Counted from the first letter of the stretch, positions 17,486 to 25,531 are shown. The stretch: DNA of 64,000 nucleotides from Aldehydirespirator sp963662645 (GCA_963662645.2 OY759762.1:3286001-3350000); one strand, 5' to 3'. Notes: generated from the letters alone by a model not told the origin. A program made the numbers and translations.

Positions 17486-17557
17486 CTCGCCCGTCCCCGC
17501 AGCCGAGGGCCGGGCGGGCCCGGGCCGTTCTCCTGGCAGAGCGGCTGCTCTTCGACG

Positions 17558-17563
17558 TATAGT
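17558..17563 (+). promoter_or_regulatory. -10 box TATAGT of the thi operon
   Basis: TATAGT lies about 20 bases before the first conserved bases of the TPP riboswitch, the expected place for its promoter. No good -35 is visible. Confidence 0.45.
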
Positions 17564-17582
17564 CTTGGGCGAACAACCAAGA

Positions 17583-17680
17583 CCGGGGAGCTCGGGACAG
17601 CCGGGCTGAGAGGGCACCCGCGCGATCGCAGCGGTGTCGACCCGCCGACCTGATCTGGGTAATGCCAGCGGAGGAAGACC
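17583..17680 (+). promoter_or_regulatory. TPP riboswitch (THI element)
   Basis: The hallmarks of the thiamine-pyrophosphate aptamer are present in order: CGGGGAGC (P1/P2 side), GGCTGAGAGGG with CTGAGA at 17606-17611, a variable P3 loop, GACCCGCCGACC, then CCTGATCTGGGTAATGCCAG and GCGGAGGAAG at the 3' end. The Shine-Dalgarno GAGGAAG (17671-17677) lies in the 3' end of the aptamer, 4 bases before the thiB ATG. Ligand binding would therefore hide the ribosome site, meaning translational control. It confirms the following ABC genes as thiamine uptake. Confidence 0.95.
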
Positions 17681-17681
17681 C

Positions 17682-18953
17682 ATGGATCACCAACCCCTAC
17701 CAACCACCATCCACCCGAGCGCGCCCCGCCGCGCAAACAGTCAACGGATCTGGGTGTTGGCTGTTGCCGCAGTCGCGATGGCCGTGTTGGCCTCGGCGTG
17801 CGGGACCGACTCTGCCGACGAGGCGGCGGGGGAGGCCGTCGCGCCGGCCGCGCCGGCGGAAGATGTCACCGAAGCGTCCTCGGAAGTGTCCGAACCCGAG
17901 GACGAGGCAGCCGATGATGGCGGCGCGCCCGCCGTCGAGGCGCCGGCAGAGGAGGTGTCTTCCGCCGTCGAGGCCGACGCTGCTGACGACGACCCGGCCG
18001 GCACCACGGTCACGCTGTTGACTCACGATTCGTTCAATCTGTCGCCCGAGACTCTGGAGGCGTTCACGGCCGAGACCGGCATCGTGGTGGAGCAACTCGC
18101 TTCTGGCGACGCCGGAACGCTGGTGGCCCAAGCGTGCCTCACCGCGGGCGAGCCGCTGGGCGACGTCCTGTTCGGCATCGACAACACGTTCCTGCAGCGG
18201 GGCCTCGACTGCGACATGTTCGAGCCGTACACGTCGCCCGGACTCGCGGACGTGCCCAACCATTTGGAACTTGATCCCGAGCACCGGGTCACGCCTGTCG
18301 ACTACGGCGACGTGTGCCTCAACTACTGGGTCGACGCTTTCGACGGCTCGCCGCCCCCGCCGTCTTCCCTTGACGATCTGACCGACCCGGCCTACGCGGA
18401 CATGCTTGTCGTGCAGAGCCCTGAGACCTCGTCGCCGGGCTTGGCATTCCTGCTGGCTACCATCGCCCACTACGGCGACGGCTGGGAGGACTACTGGGCC
18501 GCGCTGCGCGACAACGGCCTGTCGGTCACGGCTGGCTGGGAGGACGCCTACTTCGGCGAGTTCATAGCGGGCGGCGGCGACCGCCCGATTGTGGTGTCGT
18601 ACGCGTCGAGCCCGCCGGCCGAGGTGCTGTTCGCCGACCCGCCCGTCGACGAGCCGCCCACGGGCGTGGTCACTGCCAGCTGTTACCGCCAGATCGAGTT
18701 CGCCGGTGTGCTCGCTGGTGCCGACAACCCCGGCGGGGCCGAGGCCCTGATCGATTTCATGCTCACGCCGACCTTCCAGAACGACGTTCCGCTGAACATG
18801 TTCGTGTTCCCGGTGATCGAGGGAGCCACCCTGCCCGATGTCTTCGTGGAGCACGCCGAGATTGCCGACGACCCGTTCATGGTGGATCCGGCCGAGATCG
18901 AGGCCCAGCGCGACGCCTGGACCGACCGGTGGGTGGAGATCGTTCTGCGCTGA
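17682..18953 (+). CDS. thiB: Thiamine ABC transporter substrate-binding lipoprotein
   Basis: 423 residues from the ATG right after the TPP riboswitch. A basic start, a hydrophobic segment and the lipobox LASAC (Cys40) mark a lipoprotein. An acidic Ala/Glu/Asp linker of about 60 residues separates the anchor from the binding fold. The fold shows TVTLLTHDSF, typical of ThiB/TbpA-like periplasmic-binding proteins, then DVLFGIDNTFL, and VDYGDVCLNYW, whose Tyr/Trp residues usually stack on thiamine. It captures thiamine or its phosphates outside the membrane and hands it to ThiP. It is first in the thiB-thiP-thiQ operon. Confidence 0.93.
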   Translation: MDHQPLPTTIHPSAPRRANSQRIWVLAVAAVAMAVLASACGTDSADEAAGEAVAPAAPAEDVTEASSEVSEPEDEAADDGGAPAVEAPAEEVSSAVEADAADDDPAGTTVTLLTHDSFNLSPETLEAFTAETGIVVEQLASGDAGTLVAQACLTAGEPLGDVLFGIDNTFLQRGLDCDMFEPYTSPGLADVPNHLELDPEHRVTPVDYGDVCLNYWVDAFDGSPPPPSSLDDLTDPAYADMLVVQSPETSSPGLAFLLATIAHYGDGWEDYWAALRDNGLSVTAGWEDAYFGEFIAGGGDRPIVVSYASSPPAEVLFADPPVDEPPTGVVTASCYRQIEFAGVLAGADNPGGAEALIDFMLTPTFQNDVPLNMFVFPVIEGATLPDVFVEHAEIADDPFMVDPAEIEAQRDAWTDRWVEIVLR

Positions 18954-18974
18954 CGCCCGGCATCGTTCTCCCCA

Positions 18975-19019
18975 AATTGGCAGCGTTTCGCACGGTATGC
19001 GTGCGTTCTGCTGCCAGTT
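18975..19019 (+). repeat. Repeated hairpin between thiB and thiP (copy 1)
   Basis: Arms AATTGGCAGC (18975-18984) and GCTGCCAGTT (19010-19019) pair with one G-U, around a 25-base loop. A near copy occurs between thiP and thiQ. It may shape mRNA stability or expression ratios within the operon. No U-tract follows, so it is not a standard terminator. Confidence 0.6.
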
Positions 19020-19038
19020 CGCGTCGGGCAGTGCGGCC

Positions 19039-19059
19039 ATGAGGCGCCTGGGGCCATGA
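19039..19059 (+). other. Possible 6-codon upstream ORF coupled to thiP
   Basis: A 17-base tandem duplication (GGCCATGAGGCGCCT repeated) places a second ATG at 19039. It opens six codons and stops in CCATGA, overlapping the thiP start by ATGA. It could couple or delay thiP translation, or be a chance result of the duplication. Confidence 0.3.
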
Positions 19060-20696
19060 GGCGCCTAGCGGCTGCTCTGCCCGTGGTGCTCCCGGCGCTC
19101 GGGGTCGGGGCGTTCATGGCGCTGTTCTTTGCATGGCCTATCGGCGGCGTGATCGCCAGGGGCCTCAGCGGGACCAGCCCTGCGAGCCTACTGGGGGAGA
19201 TCCTCGGCTCGGGATCTCATCGCTCGGTGATCTGGTTCACCGTCTGGCAGGCCGCGGTGTCCACGGTCCTCACAGTGGCTGTCGCCCTGCCAGCGGCGGG
19301 GGCTGTGGCCCGGCTGCGCTTCCGGGGGCAGAGGCTGGTTCGAGCGCTGGTGACTGTGCCTTTCGTGCTGCCCACCGTGGTGGTTGGCGCCGCGTTCGAG
19401 GGCCTGTTCGACCGGTTCGGCCTGGCGGGCGGCGAGGGCCTGAGCCTGCGCCACACGGTGTGGGCAATCCTGGCGGCCCATGTGTTCTTCAACTATGCGG
19501 TGGTGCTGCGAACCGTCGGCGCCCACTGGGCGAACCTCGACGCCCGGGTGGAGGACCAGGCCCGGGTGCTGGGGGCCTCGCGCTTCCAGGTGTTCCGCCA
19601 GGTCGTGCTGCCTCGTCTGGCCCCGTCGATAGCCGCGGCCTCTGCCATCGTCTACCTGTTCTCCTTCACCTCCTTCGGCGTGGTGCTGATACTGGGAGGA
19701 CCGGCCCGGGCCACGATCGAGACCGAGATCTACCGATACGCCATCGTCCGTCTCGACCTCTCAACCGCCGCGGCCCTGGCTGTGGTGCAGTTGGCTGCTG
19801 TGGTCGCGCTCGTAGCGGTATCGAACGCGCTCGAGCGGAGACGCGCCGCGATCGAGCCGGCCTCCACGCCGGCGGCTGCGCCCCGGCGCAGAGGTCCCGG
19901 CCTGGTCGCCAACTTGGCGGTGATGGGCGTGATCCTGGGACTGCCGCTGGCGGTGCTGGTTGAGCGGTCCCTCGCCGCGGGTCTCCGCGGCGGCTACACG
20001 CTGCGCAACTACACGGCCATGGCCGAGCGCGTCAACCTGCTGCCGGACACCGCCCTGGCCGCGCTGGGGAACTCGCTGGTGTTCGCCGCCCCCGCAGCCG
20101 CACTGGCGCTGCTCGTTGGTGGGGCGGCCACGCTGGTGGTGTTGCGGTCGGGATCCCGCGGCGCCCGGGGCCTCGGCCGAGCCTTCGACGTCGGCCTGAC
20201 CCTTCCGCTGGGCACCTCCGCGGTCACGATCGGGCTGGGGTTCCTGCTAGTCCTCAACCGTCCGCCCATCGACATCCGGACATCGGTGATCGTGGTGCCC
20301 ATCGCCCACGCGCTGGTCGGCATTCCGTTCGTAGTGCGCACCCTGGTACCGATGCTGCGCACCATCAATCCTCGAGTTCGAGAAGCTGCCGCCGTGCTCG
20401 GTGCATCACCCCGCCGGGTGCGCCGCGAGGTGGACTTGCGCTTGGCCGCCCGCGGCGTGGCGGTGGGTGCCGGGTTCGCCTTCGCGGTGTCGCTGGGGGA
20501 GTTCGGGGCGACGTCGTTCATTCCCCGCCGCCCCGAGACGCTCACCGCCCCGCTGGCCCTGTTCAGGCTGCTGGGCACCCCGGGGGAGGCCCTGAGGGGC
20601 CAGGCCATGGCGCTGGCGGTCTCGCTCATGGCCCTGACCGCTGTGGCAGTCTTCGTCATGGACATGTGGGGCGACAGCCGCAGGGGGGCGTTCTAG
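19056..20696 (+). CDS. thiP: Thiamine ABC transporter permease (two fused permease halves)
   Basis: 546 residues, the usual length of ThiP, with two homologous six-helix halves. Each half has an ABC-permease EAA loop: EDQARVLGASRFQVFRQVVLP near 165-185 and REAAAVLGASPRRVRREV near 440-457. These loops dock with the ThiQ ATPase. It forms the transmembrane channel for thiamine. Of two ATGs made by a 17-base duplication, the second (19056) opens the long frame. The first half ends with the family's SFTSFGVVLILGG, the second with SLGEFGATSFI. Confidence 0.93.
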   Translation: MRRLAAALPVVLPALGVGAFMALFFAWPIGGVIARGLSGTSPASLLGEILGSGSHRSVIWFTVWQAAVSTVLTVAVALPAAGAVARLRFRGQRLVRALVTVPFVLPTVVVGAAFEGLFDRFGLAGGEGLSLRHTVWAILAAHVFFNYAVVLRTVGAHWANLDARVEDQARVLGASRFQVFRQVVLPRLAPSIAAASAIVYLFSFTSFGVVLILGGPARATIETEIYRYAIVRLDLSTAAALAVVQLAAVVALVAVSNALERRRAAIEPASTPAAAPRRRGPGLVANLAVMGVILGLPLAVLVERSLAAGLRGGYTLRNYTAMAERVNLLPDTALAALGNSLVFAAPAAALALLVGGAATLVVLRSGSRGARGLGRAFDVGLTLPLGTSAVTIGLGFLLVLNRPPIDIRTSVIVVPIAHALVGIPFVVRTLVPMLRTINPRVREAAAVLGASPRRVRREVDLRLAARGVAVGAGFAFAVSLGEFGATSFIPRRPETLTAPLALFRLLGTPGEALRGQAMALAVSLMALTAVAVFVMDMWGDSRRGAF

Positions 20697-20727
20697 TGCT
20701 GGTTATGCCGGACTCGATGGCCAACGG

Positions 20728-20773
20728 AATTGGCAGCGCTGAGTGCCGTTTCGGGTCTGTTCTGCTGCCAATT
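20728..20773 (+). repeat. Repeated hairpin between thiP and thiQ (copy 2)
   Basis: Perfect arms AATTGGCAGC (20728-20737) and GCTGCCAATT (20764-20773) around a 26-base loop. Same sequence and placement as the copy at 18975, ending 17 bases before the thiQ ATG. Confidence 0.6.
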
Positions 20774-20790
20774 CGCATGGTGAGCTCTGG

Positions 20791-21804
20791 ATGCTGACAG
20801 TCAGAGGGGCCATGGTCGCCTTTGGCCGGGTCATAGCCCTCGACGGGGTTGACCTTGAGGTAGCAACCGGCGAGGTTGTCGCCATCCTGGGCCCGAGCGG
20901 GTGCGGCAAGAGCACGCTGCTGCGGGCGGTGGCCGGCTTGCAGCCGTTGGAGGCGGGCGAGGTTCGCTGGGACGGCGAGGACCTGGCCGGTCTGCCCGTG
21001 CATCGCCGCGACTTCGGGCTGATGTTCCAGGAGCACGCACTGTTCTCGCATCGCGACGTGGCCGCCAACGTCGCCTTCGGGCTGCGAATGCAGAAGATGG
21101 ATGTGGCCGGCCGGCGCCGGCGGGTGCGCGAGGTGCTCGGGCTGGTGGGGCTGGCCGGCTACCAGGAGCGGCAGATCGCCACGCTCTCGGGCGGCGAGGC
21201 CCAGCGGGTGGCGCTGGCCCGCTCGTTGGCGCCGGAGCCCCGCCTTTTGATGCTCGACGAACCTCTCGGCTCACTCGACCGGCCCCGTCGCGAGGAGCTC
21301 ACCGAGGAGCTCAGAATCCTGCTGCGCCGAATCGGCGTCACCGTCCTGCACGTCACCCACGACCACGACGAGGCCTTCGCAGTGGCCGACCGGGTAGCCG
21401 TCATGCAGTCCGGCCGCATCGCCAGAATCGGCACCTCTGCCGACATTTGGCACGATCCGGGCCACGCATCCGTGGCCCGCTTCCTCGGCCATACGAACGT
21501 GGTCACGGTGGGGGAGGGCGGAGCCGTTCTCTGGGGTCGCCTGAGCGTCCCCCCCGGTCCAGTCGTGCTGCGCTCCGACGCCTTCAGGCGGGTGGACGAT
21601 CCGTCTCCGGGTGCCGTCGACACCGTCACGGGGATCGTGACCGACGCCCGCTTCCGGGGCGACCGCTTCGAGCTGACCCTGCGCACAGCCCCCGGGGATG
21701 TCGACCTGCTCGTGCGGGATCCCCATCCGGCCGCGGCTGGCGAGAGGCTCAGCTACGCCATCGATCCTGCCCAGATAGCGGCCCTCGACGCCGGTGGGGT
21801 CTAG
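20791..21804 (+). CDS. thiQ: Thiamine ABC transporter ATP-binding protein
   Basis: 337 residues from the ATG at 20791 (MLTVRG); upstream codons in frame cover the hairpin and are unlikely to be translated. ABC motifs are complete: GPSGCGKST (Walker A), MFQEHALF (Q-loop), LSGGEAQRVALARSL (signature), LLMLDEPLGSLD (Walker B, D-loop) and VTHDHDEA (switch His). About 110 extra C-terminal residues resemble a TOBE-like regulatory domain, longer than the 232-residue E. coli ThiQ. It powers ThiBPQ uptake. Its stop overlaps the convergent MFS stop by 3 bases. Confidence 0.92.
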   Translation: MLTVRGAMVAFGRVIALDGVDLEVATGEVVAILGPSGCGKSTLLRAVAGLQPLEAGEVRWDGEDLAGLPVHRRDFGLMFQEHALFSHRDVAANVAFGLRMQKMDVAGRRRRVREVLGLVGLAGYQERQIATLSGGEAQRVALARSLAPEPRLLMLDEPLGSLDRPRREELTEELRILLRRIGVTVLHVTHDHDEAFAVADRVAVMQSGRIARIGTSADIWHDPGHASVARFLGHTNVVTVGEGGAVLWGRLSVPPGPVVLRSDAFRRVDDPSPGAVDTVTGIVTDARFRGDRFELTLRTAPGDVDLLVRDPHPAAAGERLSYAIDPAQIAALDAGGV

Positions 21805-23072
21805 GCGGGCTGGCCCGGTCGAGACAGGCGGGCCGAGAGCCAGGCGCCGGCGGCCGCGGCCACGAGCACGAGCGCGGCGATGCCGGAGTAGTGGCTCAGT
21901 GATTGGAAGCCGAGGAGTTCGACCAGGGCCCCGGACGACATCCCGCCCACCGCGCCGCCGGTGATCATGACGAAGTCTGCGCCGCCCTGGACCTCCACTC
22001 GCTGATGGACCGGGAATGCGTTCGTGAGCAGCGTGCTGCCCGCGATCAGCCCACAGCTCCAGCCGATGCCGATGAGCGTGAGGCCGCTGAACAGACCGGC
22101 GCTGTGCGCGGGATCGGTGCGCCCGGCCAGCTCCGCACCGACGAACAGGATCAGCCCGCCGAGGGTGACCATTGTGTGAGTCCCCAGCCGGTCGACGAGC
22201 CACCCCACGATGGGCGAGAAGGCGTACATCCCGACGATGTGAAGCGAGATCACCTGGCCGATCACCGCGAGGTCCTGATCCCCGCTGGTCATGTGCAGCG
22301 GGGTGGCCGTCATGACGCCCACCATCACCAGTTGCCCCACCAGCATGGCCAGCAGGGCCAGCCGGGCCGCAGGCACGGCCGCGATCCGGCGGATCACGGT
22401 GGCCGGCGACGCCGGACGGGGCGCCTCCGACCCGATCGTGCCGAGCACCTCGAGCGGGTCGGGGCGCAGCCACGTGTGGGTGATCGCGAGCCCAGTCAGG
22501 AACATCGCGGTACTGAGCACATAGGGACCGGCCAGCTCGGGAAGGCCGACGAAGCCGGCAAGGTCGGCGACCGGCCCCAGCGCGATCGTCGGTCCGGTGG
22601 CCGCGCCGAAGGTGGAGGCCCACACCAGCAGTCCGATGGCGCGGGCCAGGCGATCCTCGGGAGCGTTGTCGGCCACCGCATACCGGGCAGCCAGGTTGGT
22701 GGCCTGGCCGGTGCCGACCCCGATCATCCCCAGCACCACCAGCGGGTACAGGCTGAAGACGGCCGACAACACCGCAGTCATCGCGCCCGCGGCGCCGACC
22801 CACCATCCGGCAACCAAGCCACGCCGCCGGCCCAGGCGGGCCATGCGTCGCGACAGCGGAACGGCCGCGGCCATGCTGCCGATCGACATCGAGCCCGCAG
22901 CCAGGGTGGCCAGCGTCGCGCTGCCCGTGATCTCCTCGGCGAGAACCGCCGAGGCCGCGAATGCCGATCCCATGGCCATCGTCGTGGGGATCACCGAACT
23001 CATCGTCACCGCGATCGTGCGGCGCTGGACCCCGGCTCGGTCGTAGGTCTGCGCGGGCACCTCAGCCGTCAT
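21801..23072 (-). CDS. Major facilitator superfamily transporter
   Basis: 423 residues from the ATG at 23072. About 12 hydrophobic segments are visible, with the loop 2-3 region RRMARLGRRRGLVAGW and a similar loop (DRLGTHTMVTLGG) in the second half, the duplicated MFS A-like motif. It is probably a drug or metabolite exporter of the inner membrane; the substrate cannot be inferred. Its ATG overlaps the stop of a possible 17-codon leader ORF (ATGA), so translation may depend on that ORF. It converges with thiQ, but no riboswitch links it to thiamine. Confidence 0.85.
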   Translation of the reverse strand: MTAEVPAQTYDRAGVQRRTIAVTMSSVIPTTMAMGSAFAASAVLAEEITGSATLATLAAGSMSIGSMAAAVPLSRRMARLGRRRGLVAGWWVGAAGAMTAVLSAVFSLYPLVVLGMIGVGTGQATNLAARYAVADNAPEDRLARAIGLLVWASTFGAATGPTIALGPVADLAGFVGLPELAGPYVLSTAMFLTGLAITHTWLRPDPLEVLGTIGSEAPRPASPATVIRRIAAVPAARLALLAMLVGQLVMVGVMTATPLHMTSGDQDLAVIGQVISLHIVGMYAFSPIVGWLVDRLGTHTMVTLGGLILFVGAELAGRTDPAHSAGLFSGLTLIGIGWSCGLIAGSTLLTNAFPVHQRVEVQGGADFVMITGGAVGGMSSGALVELLGFQSLSHYSGIAALVLVAAAAGAWLSARLSRPGQPA

Positions 23073-23122
23073 GGCCCGCCGGTCGGCATGTCGCCCTGGA
23101 CTCGATCCGCGATAGGGGCCAT
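23069..23122 (-). other. Possible leaderless 17-codon leader ORF before the MFS gene
   Basis: On the minus strand TAGCGT (23129-23134) is followed by 6 bases and an ATG at 23122. This opens a 17-residue ORF (MAPIADRVQGDMPTGGP) ending in CCATGA, so its stop overlaps the MFS start. Promoter spacing and the overlap suggest a coupled leader peptide. Without conservation data it may be chance. Confidence 0.35.
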
Positions 23123-23274
23123 CGGCCGACGCTATACGCCACTGGGGCAATCGGATAACTTGCCGCTGACATGGAAGTCGGATTCATCGGGCTGGGGAGT
23201 ATCGGCGGCCCCTGCGCGACGCCCGAGGCCGAGGCTGGCTTCGCGGCCCCGGTCCCGCCGACAATGGAAGCTCC

Positions 23275-24597
23275 ATGACCGTCCAGCTCCAGATCCCCGA
23301 CCTGAGCAGCTACGAGACATTCGTCAACGGGTTCCCCCATGACGCTTTCGTGCAGCTGCGCGAGCACGCTCCGGTGTGGTGGCACGAGCCGACCGCGCGA
23401 ACGCCCGACGGCGAGGGCTTCTGGTGCGTGAGCACCCACGAGCTGGTCGTCGAGGTGTTCCGCAGCCCCCGAACCTACTCGTCGCACACCGGCGGGGACC
23501 GACCCTATGGCGGCACGCTGATCAACGACATGGAGATGAGCGGGAAGCTCCTCAACATGATGGACGACCCCCGCCACCAGCGCATCCGCCAACTCGTCAG
23601 CAAGGGGTTCACTCCCAAGCGGATCGCTCGCCTGCGAGCCGATCTCGAAGCCATCGCCCGCAGCACCCTCGATTCGGTGGCCCCGGCACCCGGCCCGCGG
23701 GGGAGCTGCGACAAGCTCCCGTCAGCCGTGTCTCCCGTCCCCCGTCAAATGTCGCCTGCACCCGGCCCGCGGGGGAGCTGCGACCTCGTGGTCGACGTGG
23801 CCGCCGAGTTGCCCCTCCAGGCCATCTGCCTGCTGATGGGCGCGCCCGCCGAGGACCGTCACGCGCTGTGCGAATGGGTGGACATCACGTCGTCGGACTT
23901 CAGCGATGAAGTGCCGTCCGAGGTGCGTTCCGAGGCCGGCATCAACCTGTTCCAGTACGGCCAGCGGCTGATCCGGGCCCGCACCGGCGATCCTCGGGAC
24001 GACCTGCTGTCGGTGGTGATCCACGGTGAGCTGCCCGACCAGGACCCGCCCCGCCTCGACGAGACCGAGGTGGCCATGTTCTGGAGCCTGCTGTTCACCG
24101 CCGGGGCCGAGACCACCCGCAAGGCGATCGCCACCGGCATCTGGGAGCTGTCGAAATCGCCTGAGCAGTTCGAGGCCCTCCGAGCCGACCGGTCCCTGAT
24201 CCCGACCGCCGTCGAGGAGATCGTCCGCTGGGCGACGCCCTCGGTCTACAAGCGACGCACCGCCACTACCGACACCATTCTCGGCGGGCAGCGGATCCGC
24301 GCCGGAGAGAAGGTGGTCGTCTGGGAGATGTCGGCCAACCGCGACGCGGCGGTCTTCGAAGAGCCCTTCGAGTTCCGCATCGACCGCTCCCCGAACGGCC
24401 ACGTCGGCTTCGGGCATGGCCCCCACTTCTGCCTGGGCGCCAATCTGGCCCGGCTGGAGATCGACGTGATGCTGAATGCCGTCCTAGACCGCTGGCACAA
24501 CATCGAAGCCACCGGCGAGCCCACCTACACCCGCACGAACCGGCTCTCAGGACTGCGAACCCTGCCCATAGCGTTCACCGACACAGCATCTGCCTAG
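23275..24597 (+). CDS. Cytochrome P450 (CYP125/142-like) carrying an in-frame insert
   Basis: 440 residues. P450 landmarks are the I-helix oxygen motif AGAETT near 277-282, ExxR (EEIVR) near 312-316 and the haem loop FGHGPHFCLG with Cys386 as the iron ligand. ATPSVYKRRTATTDT and WEMSANRDAAVF are typical of actinobacterial CYP125/142/124-like enzymes, which oxidise sterol side chains or fatty acyl tails; substrate assignment is tentative. Residues about 138-161 interrupt the usual transition into DLVVDVAAELPLQ. The DNA there is a 72-base insertion flanked by 27-base direct repeats. The reading frame survives, so the enzyme may still be active with a surface loop. Confidence 0.9.
   Translation: MTVQLQIPDLSSYETFVNGFPHDAFVQLREHAPVWWHEPTARTPDGEGFWCVSTHELVVEVFRSPRTYSSHTGGDRPYGGTLINDMEMSGKLLNMMDDPRHQRIRQLVSKGFTPKRIARLRADLEAIARSTLDSVAPAPGPRGSCDKLPSAVSPVPRQMSPAPGPRGSCDLVVDVAAELPLQAICLLMGAPAEDRHALCEWVDITSSDFSDEVPSEVRSEAGINLFQYGQRLIRARTGDPRDDLLSVVIHGELPDQDPPRLDETEVAMFWSLLFTAGAETTRKAIATGIWELSKSPEQFEALRADRSLIPTAVEEIVRWATPSVYKRRTATTDTILGGQRIRAGEKVVVWEMSANRDAAVFEEPFEFRIDRSPNGHVGFGHGPHFCLGANLARLEIDVMLNAVLDRWHNIEATGEPTYTRTNRLSGLRTLPIAFTDTASA
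23686..23784 (+). repeat. Direct repeats and palindrome of an in-frame insertion in the P450
   Basis: GCACCCGGCCCGCGGGGGAG and the following GCTGCGAC... run occur at 23686-23712 and 23758-23784, 72 bases apart. Between them GGGAGCT-GCGACA-AGCTCCC forms a 7-bp hairpin. The inserted codons do not fit the P450 family. The form recalls in-frame palindromic elements such as RPE of Rickettsia. Confidence 0.75.
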
Positions 24598-24722
24598 CCA
24601 GCGAGATCTGTCGTGATAGTTTGACTCTTGAGGTATGATCTCATCCCAGCAGGACTAGTTTCTGCCTCGAGCCTTGTCGATGTGGCCGGCTCCTCACGCA
24701 GCGCTGCGGAAGGAGCGGGCTC

Positions 24723-25010
24723 ATGGCGAGGGGCGTCCATCCCAAGAAGGAGGTCCGCACGGCGATCAAGGAACTGAGAGCGGCGGGCTGGACCGTTGAG
24801 GTCGCCGCTGGCGGTCACGCCCACCGGTGGGGGACCGCGACATGCCCACACCAGCATCCCGACGGATCGGGCGGGCTGTCACGCTGTGTGAAACCCATTC
24901 ACAGCACGCCGCGGAACGAAGGCAACCATGCTGCGGAACTTCGGCGAGCATTGCGCTGGTGCCAGGAACGTCTGGCACAGTTAGGGCGACAGGAGAAGGC
25001 GGATGCCTAG
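24723..25010 (+). CDS. Small HicA-like protein of a two-gene module
   Basis: 95 residues; AAGGAGC precedes the ATG by 7 bases. The start (KKEVRTAIKELRAAGWTVE, then GGHAHRWG) resembles the alpha-beta-beta fold of HicA/YcfA double-stranded-RNA-binding toxins, including a His near the catalytic position, though confidence is modest. A Cys/His-bearing middle (TCPHQH, then RC) and STPRNEGNHA are not part of classical HicA. The next gene overlaps by 8 bases. Upstream, TATGAT (24634-24639) lies inside a short TGAG/CTCA inverted repeat and may be the promoter. A toxin-like role is inference. Confidence 0.65.
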   Translation: MARGVHPKKEVRTAIKELRAAGWTVEVAAGGHAHRWGTATCPHQHPDGSGGLSRCVKPIHSTPRNEGNHAAELRRALRWCQERLAQLGRQEKADA

Positions 25011-25392
25011 AACGACTTACAACTTCGTGCTTGAGACCTGCGGGCGGAGCGTGCTCGATGACGAGGTGTTCGACGCCCTGACCGAGGCCGGCTGCGACGA
25101 TGCCGGGATCGGTCGGTTCCTGGGAGTGGATCACCTCGATTTCGACCGCGAGGCTGGATCCTTCTGCGAGGCAGTGCGCAGTGCCATCGAGGACGTCCAG
25201 TCGGTGCCGGGCGTCCGCGTGACTCGTGTGGTTCCCGGTGATGATCCCACGGTCGGTGCTGCCTTCGTGGAGGCGGTCAATGCGGTGCTGGCCTCCCCGC
25301 AACAGTGCCCCAACACGCCCGCAAGCGAGGAGCAAGCCGAACTGAGCCGCATCCGGGATATGGCCGCGGAGGCTCCATCCCGAAGCGTCTAG
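25003..25392 (+). CDS. Partner of the HicA-like protein, unknown function
   Basis: 129 residues, starting inside the preceding gene (8-base overlap) with AGGAG upstream. I do not recognise a named domain. The first part reads TYNFVLE, DALTEAGCDDA and LDFDREAGSF, a pattern I associate with small proteins encoded next to HicA-like genes. Then comes an Ile/Val-rich strand region and a disordered Pro/Ala/Glu tail. It is acidic, as antitoxins often are. The operon layout suggests the two act together. Confidence 0.65.
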   Translation: MPRTTYNFVLETCGRSVLDDEVFDALTEAGCDDAGIGRFLGVDHLDFDREAGSFCEAVRSAIEDVQSVPGVRVTRVVPGDDPTVGAAFVEAVNAVLASPQQCPNTPASEEQAELSRIRDMAAEAPSRSV

Positions 25393-25408
25393 GCCTCGCC
25401 CTTCTAGG

Positions 25409-25497
25409 GTCTCGTCCCCTCTACAGAGGAAGCGACGCAACCACTCCGCCAGCCCCTACCCCGCACCAAGTCTCGTCCTCGCTACAGAGGAAGCGAC
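25409..25497. CRISPR. CRISPR-like pair: two 28-bp repeats around one 33-bp spacer
   Basis: Repeat 1 (25409-25436) and repeat 2 (25470-25497) share GTCTCGTCC and CTACAGAGGAAGCGAC and differ at only two or three positions in the middle. Repeat 1 contains the small palindrome CCTCT-AC-AGAGG. Repeat length 28 and spacer length 33 are typical of type I-E/I-C arrays. No cas genes and no third repeat are seen, so it is either a decayed or seed array or a coincidental duplicated hairpin. Confidence 0.35.
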
Positions 25498-25531
25498 CAC
25501 CAAAGCGCCCGTTCCGGCTAGACATCCAGCC

